A DNA stretch of 64,000 bases, taken from Acanthochromis polyacanthus (taxonomy: Eukaryota; Chordata; Actinopteri; Pomacentridae). Under the pieces are notes generated by a model. The model did no database searches and had not been told where the DNA came from. It saw only the letters and a program-made list of their open reading frames with translations. Made by a program: the position numbers and the translations under genes. Numbering within the stretch: the stretch's first letter is position 1; every line of letters starts with the position of its first letter. The stretch spans positions 25,121,847 through 25,185,846 of the forward strand of contig NC_067135.1 of assembly GCF_021347895.1 (NCBI RefSeq). Reading direction: 5' to 3'. Below, one piece after another: positions 19,816 through 31,504 of the stretch.

Positions 19816-22800
19816 ATGGATAACAGACTTAAACTGCTGCGGATTTCTATCGTCTTGTCTTTTATCTCCTGCTGCGGTAAGTCTGCTTTCTATAGAAGAG
19901 TAGAAATCGATCTGGGTTTGAATATTGGTCGATAATTAGTGTTAAATTCGGGTCCATTAATTCCGTCGATTTGCGTCAAACCGCGTCGTTGCTTTGAATG
20001 AACTCAGAGTGCAGTTCCTGGAGTCTAGCCAGATTTCCAAAAACCACAGGAGCTATTTTAGAGGAGCTTCAGAGTGCAGTGAGAAAGTTCAAGGCAGTTT
20101 TTAATCTAAGTATTATTTTTTTGTCGGCGCTGTCTACTGCTTTGTTTAAAAGTGAAAGTGAAACTTCACTTTAAAACTTCGCTTTTAACTTAAGACGTGA
20201 CACGGAAATCATGTGATAGTTGAGTGTCAGGAGGCACGCTTTGATTTCCTCTGATGCTGCCAATTATCTGATTGATGTCGGTTGTTTTTATTGTAGTTGT
20301 TTATTTGACAACTTACTTTTTTAAAATTCCGTCCATGTGTGATATTTGATCAAACCACAGATAATTAGGGTTCAATCAAATCTGTTTTCGTTGTTCCTCT
20401 GAAGACATCAGTACAGTACTGAGAATGTTCCTCCTTTGTTCTCATGGAACATTGTGGGAACGTTTTACATTCTTAGTTCTCTTAACAACATCCTCAGAAC
20501 ATTGCAGCCAGGATGTTCCACCTATTTTATATCACAATAGAGGAATGTTCTATAAAGAACCTTCTTGATAACATGCTAAATGTTCCTTGAATGCTGCATT
20601 GAGAACATCTTTTCTCTGTCATCACAGTGGAAACATCTTATAAAACAACATTCTGTAATGTCTTCCCTCTATGATAAAGTCAAATATTCTACATTTAATA
20701 TCCCAGATTACAGGAATGTTACAAAGGGTTCTGTATATAAAACATAGTTCTTCCTTTATCAGGAACATTGTGGGAATGGTTTAGAGGTTCTTCAGCCTCT
20801 TAACATCCCCAAAACATCCTCAGAACATTGCAGCCAGAATGTTCCACCTTTATTATATCACAATGAAACGAAAAGAACGCTCTGCCATCTGAGCTCTTGA
20901 TAACATGTTAAATGCTTCTTGATTGTTGGATTGAAAACATCTTTATTTTGCAATCACTGTGGGAGCATCTCATAGAAGAAGGTTCTATAATGTGTTCCCT
21001 TAACAAAAAGGCAAATTATTCCACCTTTATTATATCACAATTCAACGTTCTGCAATTTTTTTTCTCCCATCTGAGATCTTGATAAGACGTTAAATGTTCC
21101 TTGATTGGTGTACTGAAAACATCTTTCTTTTGCTATTATTGCGGGGACATCTTATAGAAGTTTTATGTGTTCCCTTAACAAAACCTCAAATACACCAGAT
21201 TACAGGAACATGAGTAAATGTTCTGTATATAAAACATTTTGTCATCTGAGTCATTGAAATGTTGGTTTTATAAAGTTCTTCCTTTTTTACCAGGAAGTTT
21301 GTGTAACACTGTAGGAACGTTTTTAACAACATCCCTAAAACATCCTCAGAACATTGCAGCCAAAATGTTCCACCTTGATTATATCACAATGTAGGAATGT
21401 TATAAAAAGAATGTTCTACCAGCTGGTAGAACGTTCTTTTTTTTTTTTTTTTTTTGTCTTGATGACATCTTTAAAATGTTTTTTTGAATGTTGTAATGAG
21501 AACATCTTTCTTTGATCACTGTGGGGACATCTTCTAGAAGAACATTTTATAATGTGTTTCCTTAAAAAAAAGAAAATTGTTCCACTTTAATGTACCAGGT
21601 TACAGAAACGTTACAAAGGGTTTTATACATAAAACATTCTGTCATTTTAGTCATTTTAATGTTGATTTTAAAACATTCTTCATTTGTTACCTGGAATATT
21701 GTGGAACATTGTAAGGATATTTTATAGATTCTGTGTTCCCATGACATCCTCAGAACATTGCAGCCAGAATGTTCCACCTTTATTATATCACAATGAGACG
21801 TTCTACAAAAAATGTTCTGCCATCTGAGGTCTTGATAACATGTTAAACGTTTTTTGAATGTGGCATTGAGAACAGCTTTTCTGTGTTATCATTTTAGAGA
21901 CCTCTTGTAAAAGAACGTTCCATAGTGTGTTCCCTCAACAGAAACGGTTGTACGTTGACGTGGCTGAGATCTTCTTCTCTGGACTGTATGTTAATGTATG
22001 CTGTGTTTGTGGTTTATTACAGGGCAGCTGGATGGAAACTCTCACTGTCCTGTTTCTCCACATGACTTTGAGAAACAAGCTGTGAGAGCAGTGATTGGTG
22101 AGGATGTTGTTCTACCATGCTTCCCAAACTTCAGTATCAATGTGAATGAACATATACTGCAGTGGGGTAAAGGTAATAAAGACCTTTACGCAATTAAGGG
22201 AAATATCCCTAAACATGTGGACAAAGACTACAATGGCAGATTACAGGTCTCCATTGAACATTGGAAGAAGGGAGATGCTTCCCTCTACCTCTCTGGAGTG
22301 AAGCAGTCAGATGAAGGAGAGTACTGCTGCTGTATTTGGATCATTGGAACACCTAAATGCACAAATGTGACTCTTGGTAAGAACTTTAACCACCACATCA
22401 GTGACACCACCCTTTGTAATAATGTCATTCTGCAGTTAGAACCATGTTGAAGAGCCTCTCTGTAGTCTGTAAGCACTGAGGAGTTTTAGTCCAGAACTGT
22501 AAAAACTGTCTTTAACAGTAGAACCTGATGTTAAATAAATGACACAGCAGCTGTGGGTTCTCTGTACTGCAGAAAATAAGTGAACTTCAGCTGAACACAT
22601 GAATCTTTTTCATGTTTCTCTTACAGCTGTGAAGGAAAAAGGTGAAGAAACCAGCACAGGTCAGATAAGAATGAGCTGAATGAACAACAGTTGTTGACCA
22701 CGTTTCTGTCTGTTGACTGTGAATGTGTTTAGTGTGGTTGGACATCAATGATGAAATGTTGTTTCAGGAGTTTCTACATGTTTATTGGTATTTTTAAGTA

Positions 22801-25800
22801 AATCTGATGGTTTTTTTTTGTTTCAACTTTAATAGAACGCCCAGATAATCGACAGATTCAAACAACTGAAGCTCCGACCAACTGGACAGGAAGCAGTAAG
22901 TAACTTCAGAACACCAAGTTCTTAGTTGGACCATAAACAAGGATTATTCACAGCTGCATGTTGGGCTGCACCATTTACTGCTTCAATATCAACACTACAT
23001 TTTTTTTTTAATTTTTGCAGCTTGATACAGAAACAAAGCTTCTAATTTTTTCCATGACTGACCTCCAGGATAAAAATTGACTCTGATTTAAGGGTTCCTG
23101 GATATGATGTAAAGAAAACAAAGAAACAGAAAAATGCAAAGTCAGTTTTCAGCAGGAAGTTTTCTGTTAGTTTCCATAATCTTCTTCTTGAAGGTAGAAC
23201 AATGAAAGACATTCTGAAAACACTTGGTGATTCTCAAGACTGAATATTTCACAGATAACGTTGTTCCTTTATTATCGTGGAATGTTTTATAGATTCAACA
23301 AAAAGGTGAAATGTTCCACCTTTACATCACACCACAGGAACATTCTAGATAAAAAAACAAAACAAAACTGAGGCCTTGATAACATCATTCTGAATGTTGG
23401 TTTGAGAACATTCTTTTGTTGAATTATCATCAGCTGTGACAAAAAAAATTTTTAGATAAAAATTCAAATAGACATACTTCTGAAAACAGTAATTTGCAGT
23501 TTTCTGTCTTACAAATCATTTGATCAGATTGATGAATAGAAACTGGCATGCTGTCATCCTGCTTCCTGTAAGTCTTAAAGATAGTTTAGTGGCGCCACCT
23601 TCTGGCAGATAATGAACACTGCTGTGAGGCCAAATTGATGCCAGCAGCTAAAATCCTGAGCACTGGTTCATTTTCTGAACTTAAAAAACCTACCAGTGAG
23701 TTTTAAAGGCATGTTTCCCTTCAAAAAACTGCAAAACTGCATCATTTATCAGCCAGAACGAGTACAAACAGAAAGAATTGTTGGTTTGTCAACTTTCTGC
23801 TCATGTGTAGTGCATAGTTTCATCAGGAAAATGGACCAAATCTGAGTCTATTGTTGTTGTTTTTTTTATTGGGAGAGATGTTATTATAATAGTAAATATT
23901 ATGGGACATTGGAACATGAAGTATCACAGTGTTGCAATGTGAGTTTTTTTCTGTTATAGTGAAGTTTGAGCTGTAAATCACATTTTGTTTCTTATTTTAA
24001 ACACAGAATTGTCAGTAATTTAATTCTCATCTGTTCCTCCAGCTACATGGAAGTGGATAATAGGTGTTTGTGTTTCTGCTGTTCTTATCATTGTTGTGGC
24101 TGCAGGACTCGGCTATTGGCGTTGGAAAAAGCGTCAGTCAGCAAGTAAGACTCTCGTTTCTGCTTCCAACCACCTTTACATTAAATAAAAAGTATGTGAT
24201 TTGTCCACGTACAGCATCAAGCTGAACGTTCAGAGCAGAATCTTCCATCACATTCATACTAGATGAGTCTGAACCTCCTCATGTTCAGGACGACATTCAG
24301 CACCAAGACAGGAGCTCCTTGATGTAACAAGGATGAATTTCCTCAAGGAACAGAGTTCTTTTAGTGGCTTTAATTAGCAGCAAACATCTCTAACACCACC
24401 TATCTTTCATGCTCAATGTGACACCAAGCCCCCCCCCCCCCCCCCCCATTTTCTACATTTAGAAATACAGTTTTTATGTAACTGGGGAAGACACACTTAA
24501 AACACTATTTCTGAATGTTGTTTTTGCACTGAGCAATAGAAGTCCTTTGAACTGACTATATGTGAACTTATTTGTCTAAAAAGGCAACTTTCTGAGCAAA
24601 CTGTAGCATTAAAACTCGTTGAACAACAAACATTTAGTAACCAAATGTCCTTCTGGATTCCTGCAGTGTTTGTGTTGTGTGTTAAACAGGTGATGACTCA
24701 CAAACATTCCTTTCAGTTCTGCCATAAAATTTGTGAACTTAAAGCTGAGACTTTGATGCAGCATCACGTTTTTTTGTTTTTAGAAATCAAGCAAAACACT
24801 TGAAGAAACTTTGAGCTATGGAAAAACTGACTTTCTTTGAGTTAGTTTTACTGAAACCAAGTCTTAACTGTCAGAGCGTCAAATATTTAGTGATGTCAAC
24901 GTCTTATGGAGTGAGTGGGAGGATCGATTTGACATAATTTTTTAAGTGGGAAGATTGATTGAGTTGACCATCTGAAGTCAGAGGGAACATCTTTTTTTCA
25001 TCTAAATATTCTTTAAGACAGTGGCATCATGTCAATTTTTGCTTCGTTTCCTTTGTGGCAATCTGTGGATCAATGTTTGAGGAACATAATTTGATAAATA
25101 CTGCAGCTGCAGTCCTGAAATTTAGCAGATTCATTGATATGTGTCAATGATCTTTAGTGGTACAATACTGCTTTGATAGAATACCACAAACCAATGAAAT
25201 GATGGTGCAAATTTGATTATAAAAAACACTTTTTATAAAATGATTTGGAAAGCTGTGATTATTCTTTTAGCCCAGTGACAATACTCTGTAACTCTTCCAG
25301 TTGAGGCTCTATTGTAGTGGTTTCACCAACATACCTGCTCAGTGGTTGTCCTAATGTGGCCATAAATAAAATGCAATTTAAAAGTCTGACTGACACCAAA
25401 CACTACATTTTAAATTCTCCTACTGGGGGCAATCACAAGGGCATGGGTCAGAGCAGGGTTTCACCATTGAAGACCAGATGAACATATGAATGGAGCTGCC
25501 AAATTTCTGGACTCCAGCTGCATTATTTCTAGAGTTATGGCTCTTCAAACATGGATCCACAGACTGGTGTGAAGGAAATGATGCAAAAATCATTACCGGT
25601 ACAAATTATCATACAAGCATCTTTTCCTGTTTGTTGTGAGTCTGGTGTCTGAATAAGACGTTGGTTTGATCCAGGATGAGAACGTTTGCTGGATTTAAAT
25701 GAAATAATCTCATTTCCGTCCCGTGACGGAAGGGAGATGCTTCTTCTTCTTCTGTTTGTCATGAAATCAAAAGTCACAGAGTTTTAAGGAGTTTTCCATG

Positions 25801-25926
25801 AAGATGTTCAGACCTGTTGTGTTTTGTGTCGGTACAGATGACAGACGAGGTCAGAACCAGAACGCTCAGGAAGAAGATGAGAGAATAGAACTGAAGGTTG
25901 TGAATGACGGAGCAGCTGAGAACTGA
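19816..25926 (+). CDS. V-set immunoglobulin-superfamily membrane protein, type A (232 aa, six exons)
   Basis: Predicted exons are 19816-19876, 22023-22376, 22627-22659, 22836-22895, 24043-24144 and 25838-25926. All junctions are GT-AG, all introns are phase 1, and the total of 699 nt is an exact multiple of three. The product has a signal peptide (residues 1-20) and one V-type Ig domain with C53, W68, D117-x-G-x-Y121 and C122. A short Thr/Pro/Glu-rich stalk, one membrane helix at about 174-196 (IIGVCVSAVLIIVVAAGLGY) and an acidic 35-residue cytoplasmic tail follow. N56 and N135 are in N-glycosylation sequons. The domain ends with an unusual YCCCI triple cysteine. The tail has no tyrosine, hence no ITIM or ITAM, and the helix has no charged residue for adaptor pairing. 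The nearest family by feel is the B7/butyrophilin-like group of fish V-set proteins, so a ligand or co-receptor role at the immune-cell surface is an inference. Paralogous to the type B genes at 47.6 and 53.2 kb. Confidence 0.8.
20410..21930. repeat. tandem ~300-400-bp repeats rich in GAACATT, in intron 1
   Basis: Intron 1 of the type A gene is about 2.1 kb, against 92 bp in the type B genes, and most of the excess is a degenerate tandem array. The block CCTCAGAACATTGCAGCCA recurs (or nearly so) at about 20491, 20818, 21345 and 21748. Each time it is followed by ATGTTCCACCTT-TATATCACAAT, then TGATAACATnnTAAATG and GAGAACATCTTT. Units differ by 10-20% by eye, so the array is not recent. AGAACATTC-like inverted pentamers resemble hormone-receptor or heat-shock elements but may be a by-product of the repeat. 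Confidence 0.8.
23250..23440. repeat. one further GAACATT repeat unit in intron 4
   Basis: GTGGAATGTTTTATAGATTC, AATGTTCCACCTTTACATCA and CTTGATAACATCATTCTGAA repeat the same order of blocks as the intron 1 array. A single diverged unit sits apart from the main array in the intron between exons 4 and 5. Confidence 0.7.
24429..24447. repeat. 19-base C run in intron 5
   Basis: A mononucleotide run of about 19 C. Length is likely unreliable in assemblies. Otherwise the 1.7-kb intron 5 holds AT-rich sequence. Its part 24540-24830 has an inverted homologue at 55940-56225. Confidence 0.9.
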
Positions 25927-26589
25927 GGAGCTTTAACATCAGAGATGATGAACAAAATGAGGAGTCTAACGGTCTTTGAACACAACGTCTCTGTGTGATT
26001 CTGTTGCAGCGAAATATGGATTTAACGGGTCATTTCAGAAAATGAATGATTCAGTGCAGCTACACATCACCACAAAGTCAAGAAACATCGACTTTTACAG
26101 CATTTCCAACCAGTACATTTCTACTATATAATATTTAAGATGAAATTACTTGACACCGAAATAAAAAATGGCTTTCTTCTTTTTTTTTTAAAAAAAATTA
26201 TCCATTAAGTGTATTTTCTCTAGAACTTCAGTTACAGTTAAAACAGACCCTCCAGAATTATGAATAGGTTTTGATGTGTCTACTTTTATACATTATGAGT
26301 CTACTGTTTATCTAGTAATATTTGTTATAGATAAACAGTAGAAACTACCATGTAATTTGATGCTTTTTATTGTTATATTTAATCTTGTGTGAGTTGTTTA
26401 GGATTATTACTGTCAAGTCACTGTTTTTTTCATCCATGTAAATGCAGTTAATGTCTAATAACATCATTTATGTGTAAATACTGAACTGAGTGGAGCCATA
26501 TTTATATTTTCAGAACAAAAAGTGTTTATTGTTGATTCACTGTTTCATTTGTTGCTTCTGAGCTTCATCTTCTAAAAACAAAAAAATGG
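25927..26589 (+). other. 3' UTR and flank of the type A Ig gene
   Basis: Noncoding AT-rich sequence after the TGA stop. No canonical AATAAA is obvious before about 26632 (AAAATAAACAAAAT), which lies already within the segment homologous to the inverted type B flank. Confidence 0.5.
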
Positions 26590-27215
26590 GGGTAAAACGG
26601 GTTTTTAATGAGGTTTTTGTGAATTAAAGAAAATAAACAAAATTTCTTGTGTCTAAATATGATTTTCTTCATGTTATTTTGAGATATTTTGGTCTGTGAG
26701 TGAACACTGCTGCCTTTTGTTTTTACTAATTAACATACCGAGAAAAAAAACTTAAATGCACTTATTTTTTCAGGTTGATACAGACTTGAACATAATTAAC
26801 AGCCATGAGAGGACATATTGGATAACATAATGATGAAATAAATGATAGAATTCAGTGTTAAAGTGATTAAAATGACCAAATGGTGCCATCTAGTGTCCAA
26901 CTCTTGGTTTTGCACTTGAATTCGAGTTTTTCTGGTCGGTTTAATTTGGTAAATATCAAAAATTAGCAAACTTGTTTGGGTTCATTTGCAGCCAGAAATG
27001 CAGCTGTGAATAATCCTTGTTTCTAGTCCAACTAAGAGCTTCGTCTTCAGAAGTTACTTACTTTGCTCTGTCGAATCGGTTGGAGCTTCAGTTGGTTTCC
27101 TGGCCGTTCGGTCAAAGTTGACAAAAAACAAACCCATCAAATTTTCTTTAAAAAAAACAACAAACATGTAGAAACTCCTGAATCAAAATCTTGTTTCTCT
27201 CCTTCACCTTATTCT
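26590..27215 (-). pseudogene. inverted remnant of a type B Ig gene (exon 4 plus 3' flank)
   Basis: Read on the minus strand, 27200-27110 matches the end of intron 3 of the Ig genes (CAGGAGTTTCTACATGTTTG). It is followed by an exon 4 equivalent at 27108-27062 with the intact donor GTAAGTAACTT. The acceptor AG is changed to CG and 13 bases are missing inside the exon (47 instead of 60), so it is dead. Downstream (27050-26590) it follows the type B exon 4 donor flank, then jumps to the type B 3' flank (GCCAAGAGTTGGACAC-like and ATATCTCAAAATAACATGAA blocks), as at 44.2 and 55.6-55.9 kb. Exons 5 and 6 are lost. It lies tail-to-tail with the intact type A gene. Confidence 0.75.
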
Positions 27216-27480
27216 TCCTCATCTCCCTCTCCTGGACCCTCTTTTCCTTCTCCTGGAGCATCTTCTCTCTCATCTCCTTCCCCTGGACTCCCTTGTCCCA
27301 TGTCTCCCTCTCTTGGATCTTTTTCTCTTCTCCTTCTCCTGGATCTTCATCTCCCTCTTTTCCTTCTCTAGGACCCTCTTCTCCCTTCTTACTCTTCTTC
27401 AGGGTCCAAGAGAGGGAGATGAGGTGGAAGATGAAGAAGAGGGAGAAGAAAATGAAGGTCTAGGAGAGGGAGACTCTCTT
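27180..27480. repeat. polypyrimidine tract switching to polypurine
   Basis: About 220 bp of C/T-rich sequence with irregular CTCCTGGA-type repeats is followed from about 27405 by about 75 bp of G/A-rich sequence of similar inverse composition (GAGAGGGAGATGAGG, GAAGAGGGAGAAGAAAATGA). The two parts can pair as an imperfect hairpin. Open frames across it are low-complexity and not called as genes. Confidence 0.75.
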
Positions 27481-28300
27481 CCCTGAGAGAGAAAAGTGTA
27501 TACTTTATTCCACAACTGTACGTTCCCAGCAGCTCCTCTTCAGATGGAAATGGGGGAAATTGTGTCGAATTCTGGGAGACACGAGGGGGAGGGAGGGTGG
27601 TATAGTTCTGTCTACGGCTCAGGTATGTTGTCTTTGTTTACACTGTTGTTGCATTTTTCTTTTTGTTACATGCAGGTGCTCAGTGTTGTGTACCATGCTG
27701 TTGCTTAGCTTGAATGTCCATTTCCCTGTTTTGACATGCAGAGGTCTCGTGGCACAGTGCAGTCAGGGGGTCGGGATGTCACAGTTGTTTCCTTGAACGT
27801 TAAAAGAGATGAGGTTTTCAGACATCTTAAATCTCTCTCTGCTGATTTTTTTTTTTTTTTTTTTTTACAGGAAACTCAAACAAACTGAGCAACGTAGACT
27901 GAGATGCAGCTCGGTATCACAGGTTTATCAGTCATCATTTACGTCTCATGCTCGAGGAGCAGCTATTCTCTTCAGGATAAAAAAATCCCGTTTCTACTCT
28001 CCTCCTTGACCGCAGACCCTCATGACAGATACAGTATCATCATGATCATTTCACAACGATATTTGGAACTGCGCTTGCACTCTGCAGGGCCCTGTACTGT
28101 GCAGAACTTTTTGCAGGGCAACTTTCTGCAGAGCTGCCCAGGACTTTCCAGTGTTGACCAATCCTTAGTTCCTCTTTGAGTGTGCAGCTCCAAAATGGGT
28201 TACTTCAGTTCAAATGCATTCATTCACTTACAATCACTTCTCTTAATCATTTCACCTTTGAAATCCCAAATATTCTAATTATTTAGAGTTCATGCAAAAA
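27481..28300. other. intergenic, nothing recognised
   Basis: A long T run (about 27846-27867) and short chance ORFs. A poly-T followed by ACAG near 27870 resembles a splice acceptor, but no exon series supports it. Confidence 0.45.
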
Positions 28301-28315
28301 AGCTGTGCAAAACCT

Positions 28316-29160
28316 TTATTTTGAAGCTCTCCCTGTAACATTCCTACCAGCAGAAATCCCTCCGATCAACTGCTTGTCCTGCAGAAATCTTTGCACTAAA
28401 GACTTCATGTTTCCCTTACACCATTCTGAGTCTCTGCTCATGATGGAGGGGTCCAAACATGCAATCTGACTGACAGTGGGGTATTTCAAAGGGCTCTTTT
28501 CTTGCACTTTAACAATTGTGGAAAGGGACTTCATGCAGTCCTTTCTAAATTCGAGGGCCATGAGGTCATCTACTCTGTTACTTGATTTGCTTTGAAGAGT
28601 CTACCAAGGAGGGACAGCACACATCCAGTAAGTAAGACATAGGGAATGAATGCAGCGTATTTTATGCTTTTCAAGTAAACATTGAACAGTAACAATTCAT
28701 CACCTTAAGGTCAATGTCAGCACTGCTTGCACTGACCCAGTTCCTCTGGTCATCAGCGTCAAGTTTGGTCAGCTGAAAGGGAGTGATGTCTTGGAGCAGC
28801 TCCTTTTTGATGAAATGTCTCAGACAACCGCTTAAAGAGATAAAACAAAAAATAAATATAATTTTTAAATGAAGCACAGATTGTTACCATCATCAACTCT
28901 GTCAAGTCTCTGCACAGAAATGGCAGGACTGGCTCATCAGTCTGGTATTCTGTCAAGAATGGACAAAAACTTCTGGAGATCGTCATGAAAAACTGAAGTT
29001 TGGCTGAAATCAGGGGATCTGAAGTTGCTACTTGAATGGTATCGAAAGAGGAGGTTCCAGGGTTTGGTAGCTCTTTTCTATGGACAGCCTCAGGCACGTG
29101 AAGAGAGGTTCTGAAGCACCTGCCCCTTTTTCTCTTGATGCCCCAAGTGCCCTTTTGTCA
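28316..29160 (-). pseudogene. hAT-type transposase C-terminal remnant, intron-split
   Basis: Minus-strand segments, in order, carry text typical of the C-terminal half of large fish hAT-type transposase-derived proteins. 29100-28900 gives AKLQFFMTISRSFCPFLTEY then QTDEPVLPFLCRDLTEL. 28835-28700 gives RHFIKKELLQDITPFQLTKL then DADDQRNWVS. 28560-28320 gives SPLKYPTVSQIACLDPSIM. The segments are in different frames and separated by short sequences with plausible splice signals (a TTTAAG acceptor near 28830 and GTGATG donor near 28702), so it may have been spliced. Whether it is a dead transposon or part of a domesticated gene cannot be told here. Confidence 0.55.
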
Positions 29161-29756
29161 AAGTTGTTTTCTTAAATTTATTTATTTTTTTTAAGTGTGT
29201 GTGTGAGTAAAAGTATTTGAGGTCCAAAATAATAAATAAAAATAATTCAGATCTACCCTCAGCTGGTCACATGATCCACGTAGACGTCCCTCACTGCCCT
29301 GACATGTCCTGTAGCTCAGTGGTGCTAGTCTAGAAACCGGAGAACTGAGGGATGATTTCAACAATTGAGGGGTCCTGATGAGGAGGTTTTGCAGCTGGAC
29401 TCATCTGTGTACGGTGTATTCTAGATTTCCAGTTCAGACATGAAGTGGGGGTTTCCTTGATTGAAGACCCGCTGCAGTTCATCCATTATCTACCACAGAA
29501 TGATAGCAAATACCTGTTAAATCTACATTCCAATCAAAATCTACTGAATAAAAGATGTCTGGACCTGCTATGTGTGTAGAAGTTGCAGAGTAACCTGTTT
29601 TGTGAATTATGAAACAATCTGTGCAAAAAAAGAACCTGGCCAATATTTGTCCTTAATTAAAAAAAAAAAAAAGGCTAACAAGCTGTAATTTATAAACTAA
29701 CATACATACAATCATATTAAACATGAATCAACTTAAAATGCTTTGATTTGCTTACA
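29161..29756. other. intergenic, nothing recognised
   Basis: AT-rich, with an A run near 29658. No gene called. Confidence 0.4.
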
Positions 29757-30385
29757 TGATCCACTTCTCTGAAGCAGGGATATGCTTGAAGAATCTCAGT
29801 AGGCCTGTCGTGCTCCTTCATAACATCAGAGTCAATGTAAGCCCGTCTTGCTTGGCATTCCAGGTCCAACAGCTGGGCAACATCCTTCTTGTTGGGTCTG
29901 GGCCTGGATTTGTGTAGCTCCTGCAGAACTTTGTCTGGCCTGGCTCTGTGTGCTGTCAGTAGTTTCACTCCCTATTGTTGAAATGAAATTATGACAGCAT
30001 CATAAGTTCCAGAGGAGGTCAACAGCCCGTAATTGTCCCATCTCTTTCAGAGAACGCAGAAGAGACTTCACCTTTTTGTACGATTTGAACATCATTTGTG
30101 AAAACTCCAAAATGGTGTGGCGTTGCGTTGTCTGCCTTATTCATCACTTTTTCATTGAAACTCTTAGTTAGCCACATCAATAGAACGCACAGCCCTGACT
30201 TCAGGTTGCTCTGTGGCATTGACGGGTGTACGGAGGAATATCGGGTGCATCACTCTATCACCATGTAAAGAGAAGACGCTCCCAACATCTTGTTGAAAGC
30301 ACCAGACCAGCAGGTGAACGGCCACGTGAGGAAAGTCAAGGACCGCTGCAGCAGCAAGTGACTTTGCTACCATTAGCCCCACATA
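29757..30385 (-). pseudogene. exons of an uncharacterised fish protein family (SAMD3-like resemblance)
   Basis: The minus-strand exon 29968-29757 reads as RPNKKDVAQLLDLECQARRA followed by text about HDRPTEILQAYPCFREVDH. It ends at a GTAAGC donor. The run DRPTEILQAYPCF is familiar from large teleost proteins annotated as SAMD3-like. Upstream on the same strand, 30382-30019 contains two overlapping frames (GDRVMHPIFLRTPVNATEQP; TPHHFGVFTNDVQIVQKGEV) that could be earlier exons separated by a frameshift. Only partial and unplaced; function unknown. Confidence 0.4.
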
Positions 30386-31331
30386 TTTTCATACATGATG
30401 TCCTGTTAGCTTTAGGACCCTTTGACTGAAAGATGACTTGTTGATTCTACCAGATTGTGAAACTGATGTTGACAAGGTGATGATTTACGATCAGAAGTTT
30501 GTCCGTTGTGTTTTATTTGGATTTCTAAGCGAATGCGTTGTGCGACATCGATATATGTGGATTGGGATAAGAAAAAACTTCAGATCGTAACACTATTAGT
30601 TGTCAACATTGCAGTAGTTTCACATGCTGGCACAAGCAGCCAGTTATCTGTCCGTTAGAGGGTCCTAAAGCAAACAGGATGTCATGTATGAAGAAACGTT
30701 TATTATAAATCAGTTTGACTTGTATGCAAATTCACTGCTTGGTTTGTGTGAAAATATTCAAGTACAAACAGGAATGAAATACATCATCAAAATTAAGTAA
30801 TATGTGAAGTAATTTGTTTCTTTTATGTGTACACAGCACAACATTCAACCTGATCAACATCCTCACGATTCCAGCATCACCAGTCAACAGCTCTGTACAG
30901 CTGACACAAATGAAGAGCAAATGGACAGTAACCAAGGCAGAGCTGCCACAGTACAACCATTAAGCAACTGCTGGTTACAATCTACTGAAATGAATGTGTT
31001 GGTACTAGTATATTATAGCTGTTAAATGCCAACTACAGTACAGTAATGTGTGATTTGACACCTCACCTCATGAATGATAAGACTAAATGTTATATTAGAG
31101 TTAAAACATACTGGATATAGTGAGCGAACATGATTTAACATGAAAAGGAGTATTTATAAGGACTTTTTTTTTTTCTGTGAGCAACATTGTACCTGACATG
31201 TAACTATGAATGTCAGATCACAGTAGGTTAGGATACTTAATATAATTTCCACTGTTTTGGGATCAGACAGCACAGACCACTGCCTTTGTGATCAATGCAC
31301 AGGTCAAACATCGCCTCTCACAGGGAAGAGG

Positions 31332-31368
<37 letters not shown>

Positions 31369-31500
31369 CACAGTTTTTATTTGCAGAATGTTTTGTGATG
31401 GTCCAGTTATGGTTAATGTCTTGTTATCCAGTTCACTCTCCTATGTTAATGTTTAGATCATACACAAAACTGTTTATCACGCGTTTTGTCATTTTCAGGA
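30386..31500. other. intergenic, nothing recognised
   Basis: AT-rich sequence with T runs (31331-31357). No supported gene or named repeat. Confidence 0.4.
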
Positions 31501-31504
31501 AGGC

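Noticed and set aside
27063..27463. Ser/Pro/Phe-rich ORFs on the plus strand
   Set aside because: They are translations of the polypyrimidine tract and of the reverse complement of a dead Ig exon.
29300..29350. tRNA A-box-like TAGCTCAGTGGT
   Set aside because: No B box at the right distance and no cloverleaf; not a tRNA or clear SINE head.
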